A stretch of 64,000 nt of DNA from Nannochloropsis salina CCMP1776 (taxonomy: Eukaryota > Sar > Eustigmatophyceae > Eustigmatales > Monodopsidaceae). Where the stretch lies: positions 19,340 to 83,339 of the forward strand of contig SDOX01000005.1 of the NCBI GenBank assembly GCA_004565275.1. The letters run 5' to 3'. The notes beneath the pieces are model-generated. The model was not told the DNA's origin, ran no database searches, and worked only from the letters and a program-made list of their open reading frames with translations. The position numbers were made by a program, and so were the translations under genes. Positions within the stretch are counted from its first letter, which is position 1, and each line of letters begins with the position of its first letter. Positions 36,001 through 47,090 of this stretch are shown piece after piece.

Positions 36001-37424
36001 GAGAAAGGGAAACAGTTGATGAAGAAGAAAGAGAAAGGGAAACACTTGACACATGAGGAAGACCAAGTCATGCTATGAGTCGTACACGTGCTCTTTCACA
36101 GTACTTGACAAGAAAATCAATGTCAGAGAGGCTGATTTTATCCTCTCAGATAGAGTACTATGGCTATTGTTCCCTCCACATGATAGCTATTCCCACGCAC
36201 AAAGAGGACGGCAGAAAAAGAAGGGAGCAAGAGGATGGCGATATCTCTACCCGGGCGTTACCTTTGCGGCCATTGCATTCCAGTCAAGATCAGCCTCTGT
36301 GGACCTGGGAGCCTTTCCAACAATGGTTGACGATTTGGCGATATAGCGCGAATGTGATAGTCTGAGGTTTAAAGTTTATCGCATGCCAAAGCCCGTTATC
36401 CTTTCTTCCCCCTGATACGTGAGCCTTCATGAAAGCGGAGAAATCGTTCTCGCCGTCTACCTCTCCCATTTCCATACCTCTGCATCCTCCTCGTCGCTGT
36501 CCAGCCCATTGTCATTTGTCGAAGGGATCGACGTTCCAAGATTTGCGCTGCTTTCACTCAATTCAATACCCTCCCCCGCACCCACCGCCGGTAGGGTCTC
36601 TACCCTCAGTTCGACCTTCCCCTTCTCTAACTTATCTTCTGCCTGCTTCAAAGGCAACCATCCAGTCCAGCTACTATGCATAGCGGGAATCTCAGGGGGT
36701 GGAATAGACGCCTGCCCAAGTACAGAGTCCTTTCCCAATCGATTCTCGTCGCGGAGGGAGACCTCCAGGGTAGCGGTTGACAGGTCTTCAACGAGGAGCT
36801 CTGAAGTAGCTGTGGCCGGGTCTGATGAGAAAATCGGGAAGAGGTGGCCTTCAGAGACCTCCAAACTTTGGTAATCGACGAACTGCTTATTTATTCTTGA
36901 GTGCATTGACACGTAAGACCTTACCAGTCCACTCGGGCGCATTACTGTCCGGGATCGTGATCGTTCTTCCTTGGTCATAACCCCATTTGCTTTTTACCTC
37001 CAGTAATGCGTAAGCATCCGGCATGGATCCTGAGAGAATGTAATCAGCCAACTTTGACTCTTTCGGCAGATCCTTGGCACGAAGCACTGTCACCCGCAAT
37101 CGGGCCTCGAAATTCCGACGAACAGTCTCCTGACAAATTCACACCATGAGGAACCAAAGGGAAACGTCAAAAACCGCACATGTCAGGAGTTGCACCAATC
37201 AATTATACTTGGGCCTTCTAATCTTTATCTCCATTGTGACGCACCTGTGGTAGTCCCAGACGTGTTCCACCTTGCACATTGTACCAAGTATTGATTTTTG
37301 GAGCTCCATAAACTGAGAAGGCAAAACTGGCAGTTTTAACTGCTTTCTCTACGTCGAAGACTGCATCCTTAAGCAGATCTGACAACTTAGATGGAGGTTT
37401 TTCCTGCGTGGGAGACATAGTCAT
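33098..37424 (-). CDS. C2-domain class-3 lipase (alpha/beta hydrolase), about 14 exons
   Basis: The start is ATG 37424 (MTMSPTQEKPP). A linker precedes a C2 domain: RVTVLRAKDLPKESKL, MPDAYALLEVKSKWG, then SLEVSEGHLFPIF and ATLEVSLRDENRLGKDS. C2 domains usually bind membranes, often with calcium; here several Asp ligands are replaced or hard to align. The class-3 lipase domain follows: oxyanion-hole strand VILVFRGTEINS, LVHTGFWTAF, nucleophile elbow SGHSLGGALASLM (catalytic Ser), then across several short exons YSFGAPRVGNPAFCEEF and FRIVNKADVVPRMPGR (catalytic Asp in the DxVP position). The C-terminal region is Ser/Glu-rich, ending EAIQT. This arrangement suits a membrane-recruited triacylglycerol, diacylglycerol or galactolipid lipase; the substrate is inferred only. 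One intron inside the C2 region would be only about 37-42 bp, and I may have misplaced that junction. Confidence 0.83.
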
Positions 37425-38441
37425 CGTGCTTGATCCGTAGGAGATCGAAATAAGCTTATAAAAGGAAAGATATACTATACTGCCGTCCCTGACCTCCTCT
37501 ACATGCAAATCCGATGTTTAAAATTTAACGCCCTAAAAATATCTCACCATGATTTAGGGTAAGAAAAAAAAACTTTGGTAATTTTATCTTCCAAGGTCGC
37601 CTGTAGGTGCCTAATGACCCCAGAAATGCGACCCTTTCGTGGCTAATCAAGAAAGAACTACTTGCGGCAGTTCAAAAATTTCGAAGTCCCGAACCGGTCT
37701 CCACGCCTTCTCGTTTTTTCCGTACGTGGCTGATTTCCAGAATCCGAAAATCACGTCCATGTATCCTGACTTCGTACTTGTGTGCTTTATGACAAGTTGA
37801 ATCTCAATAGTGCAGCGAGATTTGATTTTTTTTTCTTCCCGCATGTGCGATCCGCTCGGCCTATATGTCTTAAAACATTATTGCTTAGACTGTCGTTCCG
37901 GCCTTACGCCATCAAGTCTGCAGTAGAGGTGACAAAAACATTGCGAAATGTCATCTAGTAATTTTTCTACAAGAATATAGCACAACGATCGCGTTTGAGT
38001 CGACAAAGTCACCGAGGACCTCAAAAGGAACGCACAGGGTACCGGTGGTCACCCCCATATTGTGCCTCTTAATTATTTGATACAATCTTTTGCTTTGCAA
38101 TTCTATCGTATACCATACCGGGTTTAGAAATTTAAAGTATATTACAGCGATATTAGTAACGAGATTTTAAGAATAATTGGTTCTGGCTATAACGTAAGGA
38201 CATCGATTCAAAGATAGGAACGTTCCCTGCACTCGTGTAGAGGAGGGAGCGAACTTAAAAAAGACAGTGCGCCTCTTATAGTTAACTTCTTTCCACTGAG
38301 CGTCATATGTATACATATATAGGAACTTTGTAAAAATGGTGTACAATTGATTTGCATTTTCAGAAACTTACTTACTCACAGCTGGACTCTCTTCATTAGA
38401 TACACTTACTGTCGTGCAGAGCACGTTGAGCGAGAACTTCC
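37425..38441. other. Divergent intergenic region, AT-rich
   Basis: This spacer lies between the lipase and the LEA-like gene, which are transcribed away from each other. It is AT-rich, with a TATACATATATA-like run near 38308-38322 about 120 bp upstream of the LEA-like ATG that could act as a core promoter. No coding region is supported. Confidence 0.4.
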
Positions 38442-38885
38442 ATGTCTTCCCCCTCATCACCTTCAGCACATCGTTTAACTGTACCTGATACGCCCGGAAG
38501 TGATCCGATGGAGACGTACACCACCAAAAATATGTTAAGCCAAGATACTGCGCACTATCATCCGGAACAGGAGAAGGAGGACAACCTTCTCGATGTGAAC
38601 GTCAATGTTGACGATGCAGCAGTGCTTACAGAGGCAGAATCAGCGATGCTTGAACCGATGGGAAAATTGGAAGGCGATAAAGGAAACAATAAGGGTGGCA
38701 GCTTGGCGGCACGTGTGCATGCAGCGGCTACAGCTGAGCCAGATCACGAAGCTGTGCTGAGGGTGACACCGGAGGAAGCTGAGCGTATTCAGGAGGCTGA
38801 GTCTCGCGTTGTAGATGTCAAGGAAAGTGCAGGAGTGCGCGAAAGGGATGCGAAAATACCTGCTGAACTTCAGATTTTTCCTTAG
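38442..38885 (+). CDS. Small LEA / seed-maturation-protein-like hydrophilic protein, single exon
   Basis: This 147-residue, intronless, strongly hydrophilic protein contains no Cys or Trp. Two segments resemble seed maturation protein (SMP) modules: VLTEAESAMLEPMGKLEGDK, continuing GGSLAARVHAAA, and VTPEEAERIQEAESRVVDVK. The latter has the typical x-x-E-D/E-A-x-x-I-Q-x-A-E-x-R pattern. SMP/LEA proteins are intrinsically disordered protectants against desiccation or osmotic stress. A stress role here is inferred from composition and pattern only. The N-terminal 60 residues are low-complexity, Ser/Thr/Asp-rich. No signal peptide is seen, so it is probably cytosolic or nuclear. It could instead be an unrelated disordered protein that shares only composition. 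Confidence 0.6.
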   Translation: MSSPSSPSAHRLTVPDTPGSDPMETYTTKNMLSQDTAHYHPEQEKEDNLLDVNVNVDDAAVLTEAESAMLEPMGKLEGDKGNNKGGSLAARVHAAATAEPDHEAVLRVTPEEAERIQEAESRVVDVKESAGVRERDAKIPAELQIFP

Positions 38886-40964
38886 AAGGGGGTTGAGTTG
38901 TGGAGCGCGAGAGGTAATCGATGAAAGAGCCTTTATTTGTCGATTAAACCCCACAAAGACAAGCAATTAATGAGGAAACATTTAAACAAGATATAAAAGA
39001 CCATCATAACCCTAACTACAGCAAGTGATAACATCCAGACGATTTTCTTTATATGTTTGCCTACCACATTTGAGATGTATGTTGGTAAACACTGAATAGA
39101 TATATTTATTGACAAGCGAACAGCTAAACGCAAAGAACCTCTCTCACTTTTCGTACTGCAGCTTGACAGTTACTTATTCTCCCATATGCTCTGAAATGAA
39201 AGCATGAATGTAAAGTGCAGGGAGGGCGATCGATCAAGTCACGTTCAATTTCATCCATAACCGATGCGCGCATCGAGAGGACAAAAGGACATTATTTTCC
39301 CAACCGTACCGGAACCCAATCGGATATAACATCTGATTTATAATAGCAGACGTCTTACGAATATTATAAATTTACTTTTCAACATGTGAGCGCGAACGCT
39401 TTCACATCTCTTTATCTTTCGCTACACACAATGTCTCGTGTTCGGTAGTAGATATATCCATTTTCCTCGACATCTTTTCACCGGGGAGGAAAGACATCAG
39501 ACGCTTGATGCCTCAGTACTTGTGGAAGGGCAACCGCAACATGTGCGGCAGGGGCAACAAAAGATAACCACCACGAAATCGAGTATCGCTCTACAGATTT
39601 TGAATGGGAAGCAAAGAACATCACCAATAACTCCCATGTTTGTGTGACGAATGCCTCGTGTAGTGAGGTAGCTGCTTGGATTCTGTAAGATGTTTTCCAC
39701 GAAAAAGTGTGCGAGGATGTGTGGTGAAGTTCTTGAAGCACTTACTTATGCGAAAAGCGATTAGGCAGGTATTTAAGTGTTTGAGCTTCCCTGAACGAAT
39801 GTTCAACATGCCTACAAACAACTCCTTACATTTCACTGGTACAAGATAGAGTAACATCGGTCAATCACCCATCATGAAAAAGTTGATGCCACATGGGACA
39901 TTCCCAGAAGGCTTTTTCCCACGGGACATAGCCATGACGCTGAACTTTCCCCTGCAAGCCGACTACAAGAGGGTTCTAATTCAAACTTCACCCTTTCTAT
40001 TACATACATTGCCCCTGTTACCATTGCATACTTACTTACACTGCACGCAGATATGATTAGGACGCACAAAAGACATAACCTCCTGGCTGCTTGCTTGCGA
40101 TCGCCGGACGCTGTTGCTGGTTTCCCTCGGGGAAAAATCCTAAAGCATGTGTTACGTCGAACGACCACAATTTGTTTTTGATAAAGGATCAAAACGATAC
40201 AGATGTTATGCACCCTAGGAATAATGGTGTGGAGATGTTTTATGGCATGAAATGCCGTTTTGTTGTTTTTATGAGCCTTTGCAAGGTGCCTGCTGACGAA
40301 ACGAGGAGGTCGCTTCTGCACCCTTGATAACTGTGACGCATGCAGTTTGTTCAACTCGCGGGACCCGTGCAGAAGAATTTCCCAGAGTCTAAAGTCGCGC
40401 TTTCAGTGCCTACCAATTATTCAGCGGGATTTTCATCGATAAACTCCCGTCGTGGACATAAAATTTCTCAACAAAATTATTGTGTTGTCTTAGTGAGCTG
40501 AATTCTTTGGTCTCCCATGAACCACGGTGGGGTGAAGACGTTGCGTACCAGAGTGATGGCTGGGCATTGACTACAAAAGCAAACTGCAGCCACGAGTTCG
40601 GGAGAAAAGAAGCAAAAAGAAGTAGTCTTCCTCCTTGCGCTGACTCTTGCATTCATTTCATCTTTCAGTAAATGATTGATCACGAGTTATAACTAAGCAT
40701 CGGAAAGTGTTTGAACACTTCCATTTTTGAACTTGATTCATATTTCCAACGCGCGTAGCTCACGTCGTACGGTCAAGACCGTGACTTCCTCGGCATTCAA
40801 CACAAAAAGTTGGCCAATATCTCCTCCATTATAGCTTTGATATCAGGCATACGGAGAGCTTAGCGCTGTCGTAACCTGTTATGCCAGCGAAGCAGCCTCT
40901 TGCATTTATGGTGACCTCTTAACTCTGTTTGTCGACTCATCACCCTCACCAGTTCTTCCTCCTC
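38886..40964. other. Long gene-poor stretch with one possible micro-gene
   Basis: About 2 kb without a supported multi-exon gene. It is AT-rich, with many stops in all frames except the Cys-rich micro-ORF listed separately. No transposon ends, long repeats or RNA gene were recognised. Confidence 0.45.
39497..39637 (-). CDS. Possible Cys-rich mini-protein (46 residues)
   Basis: This minus-strand frame begins MGVIGDVLCFPFKICRA, continues through a hydrophobic core and ends with a cysteine cluster (FCCPCRTCCGC) and a short polar tail (PSTSTEASSV). A CAG acceptor-like signal lies about 50 bp upstream, so it may be the last exon of a short spliced gene. The Gly2 plus Cys cluster would suit lipid-anchored (acylated) membrane attachment. 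No family is recognised, and the frame may be chance. Confidence 0.3.
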   Translation of the reverse strand: MGVIGDVLCFPFKICRAILDFVVVIFCCPCRTCCGCPSTSTEASSV

Positions 40965-43900
40965 CTACTTCTTTTCTTTGCCCTGCAGCGTCTCCACATT
41001 TTCTTCGCCGTCCGACTCAGGATCGAAGGCACGCCTTCCCTCATACACTTTTTGCCTCTTTGATTCACACTCCACCGCGAATTTTCCTGCGCTATTCCTC
41101 CTCGCTTCCTCCACATTATTTCCTTCACGTCCATCTTCCATTATGACAGCACTTTCTTCCTCCTCCCCCTCCATCTCACCCTCTTCGTTTATCAGATCCA
41201 ATCCCCTCCCCCCCCTCCTTCGCTTCTGCACCCCCTCCCTCTCCCGTCCGCCTTCCCCTGCTTCCCCTTCTGCCTCGCATGGGGAACCCGCCGCTGAGAG
41301 CTGGGTCGGCGCTTGTGGGTGTTGTTGTACTTGGGTCATTGGGCTGGAGGGAGACGGGCGAAAGCATTGAAGTGGTACCTGTAGGTGCGATTCCACAGAA
41401 GAAAGGAGGGTGGCAGAGGCGACTTGCCACTCTTTGAAAGATTCGAGCGCTGCCCGTTGCCCCGTCTGGGGTAGGACGATCAAAGAGAGGAGGGAGGATG
41501 AATGTGAGTGTGTGGCGGACAGACGTGGACCGAGAGCTCTCCCCTTGCTAGACTTCTCTCTTTCTCACTTTCCGTTATCTCTTGGGTCGTCTCCTCGATA
41601 TTGCTTTTTCCTTCTCCACGCTATCAACCCACCTCCAGCTGCGAGACTCGGTCTCGCAGAACACGCGCTTCCTCCTCTACCCCCTCCTTTCTCTTGTCCG
41701 CTGCTGCGAGATCTGCGAGCAGCTGAGCCTCTTTCCCTTGAAGCGATGCATGGGATGATTGCAGTAGGCCCACCTCCTCCACAGAGGCATCTACAGCGGC
41801 TTGAAGGACGGAGGCGCGGGAGGTGAGGGAGTTTAGGTCCCTGCACGAGGAGGGAGGACGTGGAAGGACAGCAAAGGAGGGGATTTAAAGGTGTTTTTCG
41901 CTGACGATGCGCACGCTTTCACGCCGGATATCTTCATCTGTCTAAACTCGGCGTCATGTCGTAAAGTTTATCGTGCTTGTAACGGCACCGACTCATGTGG
42001 CATGGCATGAGTTTCTGGATCCTTCCCTGCTACCCCCTCTCGACCCCTCTTACTTGATCTTGGCCTCCAACTCCTCCCTTGTCTCCTTCGCAAGTTGCTG
42101 TGCCGCGAGCTTTTCTTCAAGGAGGCGCTCGTGCTTGACCGCATGCTAAGCAGGTGTAAAGAGAGACCCAAAGCCGACAAGGTTAAATTAAATAAATTAA
42201 ATTAAACAGCTTAAATTTGGAAAGAAAGGATTTAATGTAAGCGGATAAGTAACCAGATCGAAGCTACGGGGAGGGGCAGGGAGGGAAGCGAAGGTGAAGG
42301 AAAGGGAGGCAGCGAGGAAGAGGAATGGAGGGAGAGGACGAGGGAGAGGGAGAAAGCGAAGGACGCACCCCTTGCAGGCGATCGAGCTCCTTACGCTTGC
42401 GTTCTATCTCCTCTCTCTGGTTTTCTACGATTGTCCTCAGCTCCATCACCTCCCCTTTGACGGCCTCGTGACCTGCGAGGACTGTCAGGAGGGAAGAAGG
42501 GGAATGCCGATCGATGATGAGAGGTATGGGAGAGTGGGCTGCAGACATGTGGCAAAAGGGATCTTAAGTTGACCATCGCCAAGTCAATTATATGTTTGAG
42601 AGCCCTTACCAACCGCAGCGACACTCAGGACGCACCTTACATCCCACAACACCGCCTTTCACACCCGAAAGCCTCAGCCTTTGCTGATGCTTCAACTTCC
42701 CACCCTTTCCTAAAAAACGTACCGTTGTTGTTCTCATCCACAAGCCGTTGGGCTTCCTCTTTTTCTTCCCGCGCCTGCCGAAGGTCCAGGCTGACCCGAT
42801 GCGCCTCCTCTTCCAGCGCCATGCATGACTTTTTCAGGTCGTTCAGCTGGCCGTGGGAGAGAAAACAAAAATCAGGAGATGAATACGGTCCGGGGGGGGG
42901 GGGGGATTGGTTGAAAGATGATGAAACTTTGCTTGGATCGACCCAAAGTGAGCCGGGAATATATTGCAGAAAAATGCCTACTCCTGACCTTTCCCTCCAA
43001 GCTCTTTGCCCGGCCACTTTCTTTCTCGAGCGCTGTATTCATCCGTTCCCGCTCCCGACGCTCAGCGGCCAGAGACCCGCCCAGCTCTGCCACCTGGGAA
43101 TGGAGGCAGGGGACAAAGGTAAGAAATGATGGGAATGGACATGAAGGAAGGACAGGCTGACTCGATACATCGTTGCGCGACCCGCTAAGGCCAATCCTAT
43201 GCGTCCCACCATAAGCAGGAGCATAAGACATTCATTGGAAGAAGAGTCCCTGCGTACCTTTCCCTCTAGCTCCACTTTGTCCTGTTGGAGTTCGGCGACC
43301 GAACATTCCCTCTCCTGAAGCCGGAGACGCAGCCCCTCCAAAGAGCTTTCCAGAGCCGTCACTTCCTTCCGTGCGGCAACAAGGGCCGTTTCCTCCTCTT
43401 TTCCACGCTCCTCTTTCCCTATTTGGTCCGTCTCGGCGGTCTCAAGTGCGGCTAAGACGGAAGTAAATGTTCCGTAGTACGTGGATGAACAGACACGCTT
43501 CCTTGAAGGTCACAATGGCTCACTTCCCTTCTCAGCCCCTCTCCCGCCCCGTCATAAGGCGACAGGAACTGACCAAACAACCACCAACCCTCACCGCTTA
43601 GTACTCGCACACGCGCCCATACCCACCTCGAACAACAGCCAGCTCCTCCTCCAATTTCGAGAGTGCTGTCGTGTGACTCGCCTCCTGCTCCCGACGCGCA
43701 GCTTCCAGCGACTGCCCACAGACGGAACGGTTTTGACATTTCAATTGCGCACAGAGCGAACATGTGAGTCTTTATAATCACGCATATATTGGCACGTCCT
43801 CTTCTCGACCCGCCTCCCGCCTCAGCACTACACCCACCGCCCGCCACATTAGTAAGCCGGTCTCCCTCGGCAATTTCCGGCGTTATCTCCTTGTGGCCTC

Positions 43901-45912
43901 CGCCCTACCATCTCCCCCCCCCGTGTTCCCTCCCTACCTGTACTTTGGCCTTGGCCTCTTGCCCTTCCGCCTCCAGGGCCTTGACTTGCTCCTCAAGCTC
44001 CACATTCCTCCTCCTCGTCTCCTCCAGCACGCCGCCGCCCTCCCCCGGCCCACGCGTGGGCGGGACGGAGGGGCCGAGAGAGGGCTTGGCGGAGGGAGCG
44101 GTGTTCAGAGCTCGTGCATAGCTAGCTTCCTGCGAGGCGACGGAGATAAGTCGGGTAAGTACAACCCACCCTTTTCCCTCCCTTCCCCCCTCCCTCCCGT
44201 GGCTCCTCTAACCTGACTTTCTACTCCAGACTTTCAATCCCTTCCCTCAATTGCTTCTCCCTTATTTCTTGGCCCCAGAAGCGGTCAGACACAGCTTTTC
44301 CTTCCAATTCATGTACGTCCTCCCTCCTCCCTCCTCCCTCTTCCCCCCTTTATTCCCATCTTTCCCTCCCTCCTTCCTTCCCTCCCTCCCTCCCTCCCTC
44401 CTCACATCGTGCCTCCGGGCCCTATAAGCCATGTCTGTGTATCCCTCCTTCTCCACTTTATACAGATAAGAGAGTGCCGGCTTATGGGTGTCCCGCGGCC
44501 GATACAGCGTGACGAGGTCGCCGTCCTAAGGGGAGGGCGGGAGGGAGGGCGGGAAGGAGGAAAGCAGCCCGGAGGCGAGGAGGAGACGTGAGTGTGCAAG
44601 ATACACAGGGACGGTCTCGTGAGGCTTCGGAGAAGAAGAATAGATCGCAAGACGCAACACATGAGAGAAAAAACAGAACAACCTGAGGGGAGATGAGGGG
44701 GAAGCAACCTTCCCACAGGCACTCGTCCTCTTCCCTCCCTCCCCTCCTCCCTCCCTCCCTCCGTCCACCCGCCCCTCCTGCCCCCCCCCCCCCACCCCCT
44801 CCTTCGACCTACCATGAGGAGAACACTCTTCCCCTTCCCCACCGGGGTCCCGTTCACGTACGTGCCGTTGGTGGAGGTGTCGGTCAGGCGAAGGGAGAGG
44901 CTGCGCGCATGCTCCCCTGAGGACAAGGAGGGAGACGAGGGGAAGGAGGGGGGGGTCAAAGCCACCGTTTGAGAAAACGGATACGTGAGAGGCATGGACA
45001 TTAATAGCACCGGGAAGGGCGAGCGCGTCTGCAACAAGGCTCGCTAGAAGATGAGAATGCGTGCCACTCACCTGGTTCCCACCGCCCGGAGGCCCGCGAA
45101 TTCTCCTTCTCCTCCGCCCCCTCCGCGTCTTCCAGCACCTCGAAGCGGCAGTGCATGGAGGAGATGTAGGCCTTGTTCAGGACGTAGTGCCTGGGAATCT
45201 GGACAAAAAAAGGTCAGTCAGGTCGGGGGGCCGCAAGGGTTGTGCCCGCCCGTGCTCCGCCGACACTTAGGCTGGGCGCCACGCAACATTGATCGCTTCT
45301 ACCGCACAGACGCGGCTCCCGAGGAGGGGAGAGTGGGGCAGCCGGGCGTCCGATTCACAGCATGGAGCGGACCTTCCCTCTCTCCTCCCGCTCGGATCAC
45401 CTCCTCCTGGCCCCTGCGGGCGAACACCCGTGCGTCACCGTCCCAAATCCCTTCGTCGCACATTGTAAAGAGCCTCCATCGTTCTCCTACGCACCTTGAT
45501 GGGCGCGGAACCTTTCCAGAGCCCCTCTACCCCCTCTCCTCCTGAGATTGGTACTCGACCGACTGTATGCTTGCTTAAAGCCAGCAAGATTTCCTTTGGC
45601 ACGCCCTGCAGTTCCGCAGGAAACGCTTCGCTGCTGTTTGGCACCAGACAAAATGGATGAACTAGTCAATTTTGTGTACAGGTCCGGATTAACGTGTCTC
45701 AACTGTCTTGTCCTACCGATGCTGCGGAACACCACACCAGAAAAGCTTCCGCAACGAACTGGACAAAAATGGTTTGTCCTCCCTCCCCTTCCGCCCGGCT
45801 ATTTTTTTACTCACGTGCACTCAAGCGTCAATTTCCCGTACGCCAAAGGCAAAGGCGGGGTTGCATCTCCAACAGACGTGATGACCAGCGAATCAGGGTT
45901 TGTAGGCGGCAT
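40965..45912 (-). CDS. FHA-domain coiled-coil protein, about 13 exons
   Basis: I begin at ATG 45912 (MPPTNPDSLVITSVG). The FHA domain spans four exons: LLALSKHTVGRVPISGG, YVLNKAYISSMHCRFEV, the hallmark LTDTSTNGTYVNGTPVGKG, then DGDLVTLYRPRD. FHA modules bind phosphothreonine peptides. The GR, the S-x-x-H equivalent (SSMHCRF) and the T-NGT-x-VNG residues are all present. Later exons form a long coiled coil: RRRNVELEEQVKALEAEGQ, GLRLRLQERECSVAELQQDK, KKSCMALEEEAHRVSLDL, LRTIVENQREEIERKRKEL. The last exon adds an SLxQV-type helix, a Pro/Gln-rich part and an acidic, basic-patch C terminus (KRRRGGRG). FHA plus coiled coil suggests a phospho-dependent scaffold in DNA damage, the cell cycle or cilia; the exact role is unknown. 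A GGG...G homopolymer tract sits in an intron near 42893. The first two exon joins are less certain. Confidence 0.75.
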
Positions 45913-47090
45913 AGTACCAATTCGAAGCCAACGAGACTCTTGCGGGGCTGACGGTCAATCTGGTAAGAACCTGAAAAAAAGCGGAATAAAGGATGAGAAG
46001 GCGAAAAGCCATACGCCCACCGGGCAAAATTGCAAGGTGGGCCACGCGACAATGTCTTGAGTGTGGTCACAAGGCCATTTATTGGATTGAAATGAAGTCC
46101 GAGGGGCGTCGCCGACAGGATCGTGTGCGGGTTGGCGGCAAAAGCCAAGCGAGGCCGCCCTAAACAGACCTGGCGCACCATTTTCAGGACGACGAGGAAT
46201 CCCAGCGGTAGAAATATGTCAGGCGGTTGAACGTGGCGAAAATTATGTATGGTGCATGAGTTCATCGGTGCCACTTTGTCTTAGCACCGCGAATAATTTC
46301 ACACGGATGGCTGGAAAGGCATGCAAGCTCAGGAAAGTTCTCAAGACTCGTGAAGAGGTTGGGTTGCTTGTCCGTCTTTCACCCATCCATGCGATTTGGA
46401 AGGTGACTATCGCACAGAGTGTGGTCCAATTGGCTTTTCGTGGTGAGTAGCCAGCACAATTGTGTTCTCATTCGGCTGCCGGCTGCGTGTATACTTCACC
46501 TTGTACCTCCCCTCCTTTTGCTTACATGGAGCTGATATGTCCTCAACGACAGGAGGGCACACGATGCCGGTCTGATGCCCTTTCAGGTATGAGAGTGCGC
46601 CGATTTGGACGTCGCAGGGCGCAGGGCGAAAGAAAATACAGCGGTCTTGATGCTCTGGCTCTGGCGTTCTCAGACCTAGAAATGTCGCAGTCTTGGCATG
46701 GCCGGTAGCGGCCATTTTCCTCTCTGTTCTGAAGACTTTTATTTCTCGGTATCATACAGTTTATTCCCACCATGGCACAGGTACTGGGGAGATCGAATTC
46801 ATTGTAGAAAGCTGTCTCACACAAAATCGTTGCGGACCCCTTTGTTGTCGGAAGGCCCGTTTTTCAAGCCTCAAGGGGCACAATAAGGGATAGAGCCATG
46901 GTGAATCGATCTTTGAAACGGGGCGTGCGGGTGCGTGAGGACAAGGCAAGAAGGGAAAAGGGGTCAAAAAGAGGGGGAAGGGTGCTGAGAGGGGGCAGGA
47001 TGGAATGGAAGGATTGTTGACGTTGGGAGGACTGTTGTGCCACGGTATCAAAGTGTGTCTTCTCACATAGCTTGCGCTGCAGACGCAGGA
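45913..47090. other. Intergenic or unresolved 5' region of the KIX-protein gene
   Basis: This holds the upstream regions of the divergent FHA and KIX genes. A plus-strand frame beginning MAGKACKLRKVLKTREEVG at about 46302 ends at a good donor (CGTG|GTGAGT, about 46440) and could be the first exon of the KIX gene, but I could not prove the link. Confidence 0.35.

Noticed and set aside
39872-40354. 160-codon minus-strand frame
   Set aside because: It is atypical in composition, has no domain and no splice or start context, and lies in an AT-rich gene-poor zone.
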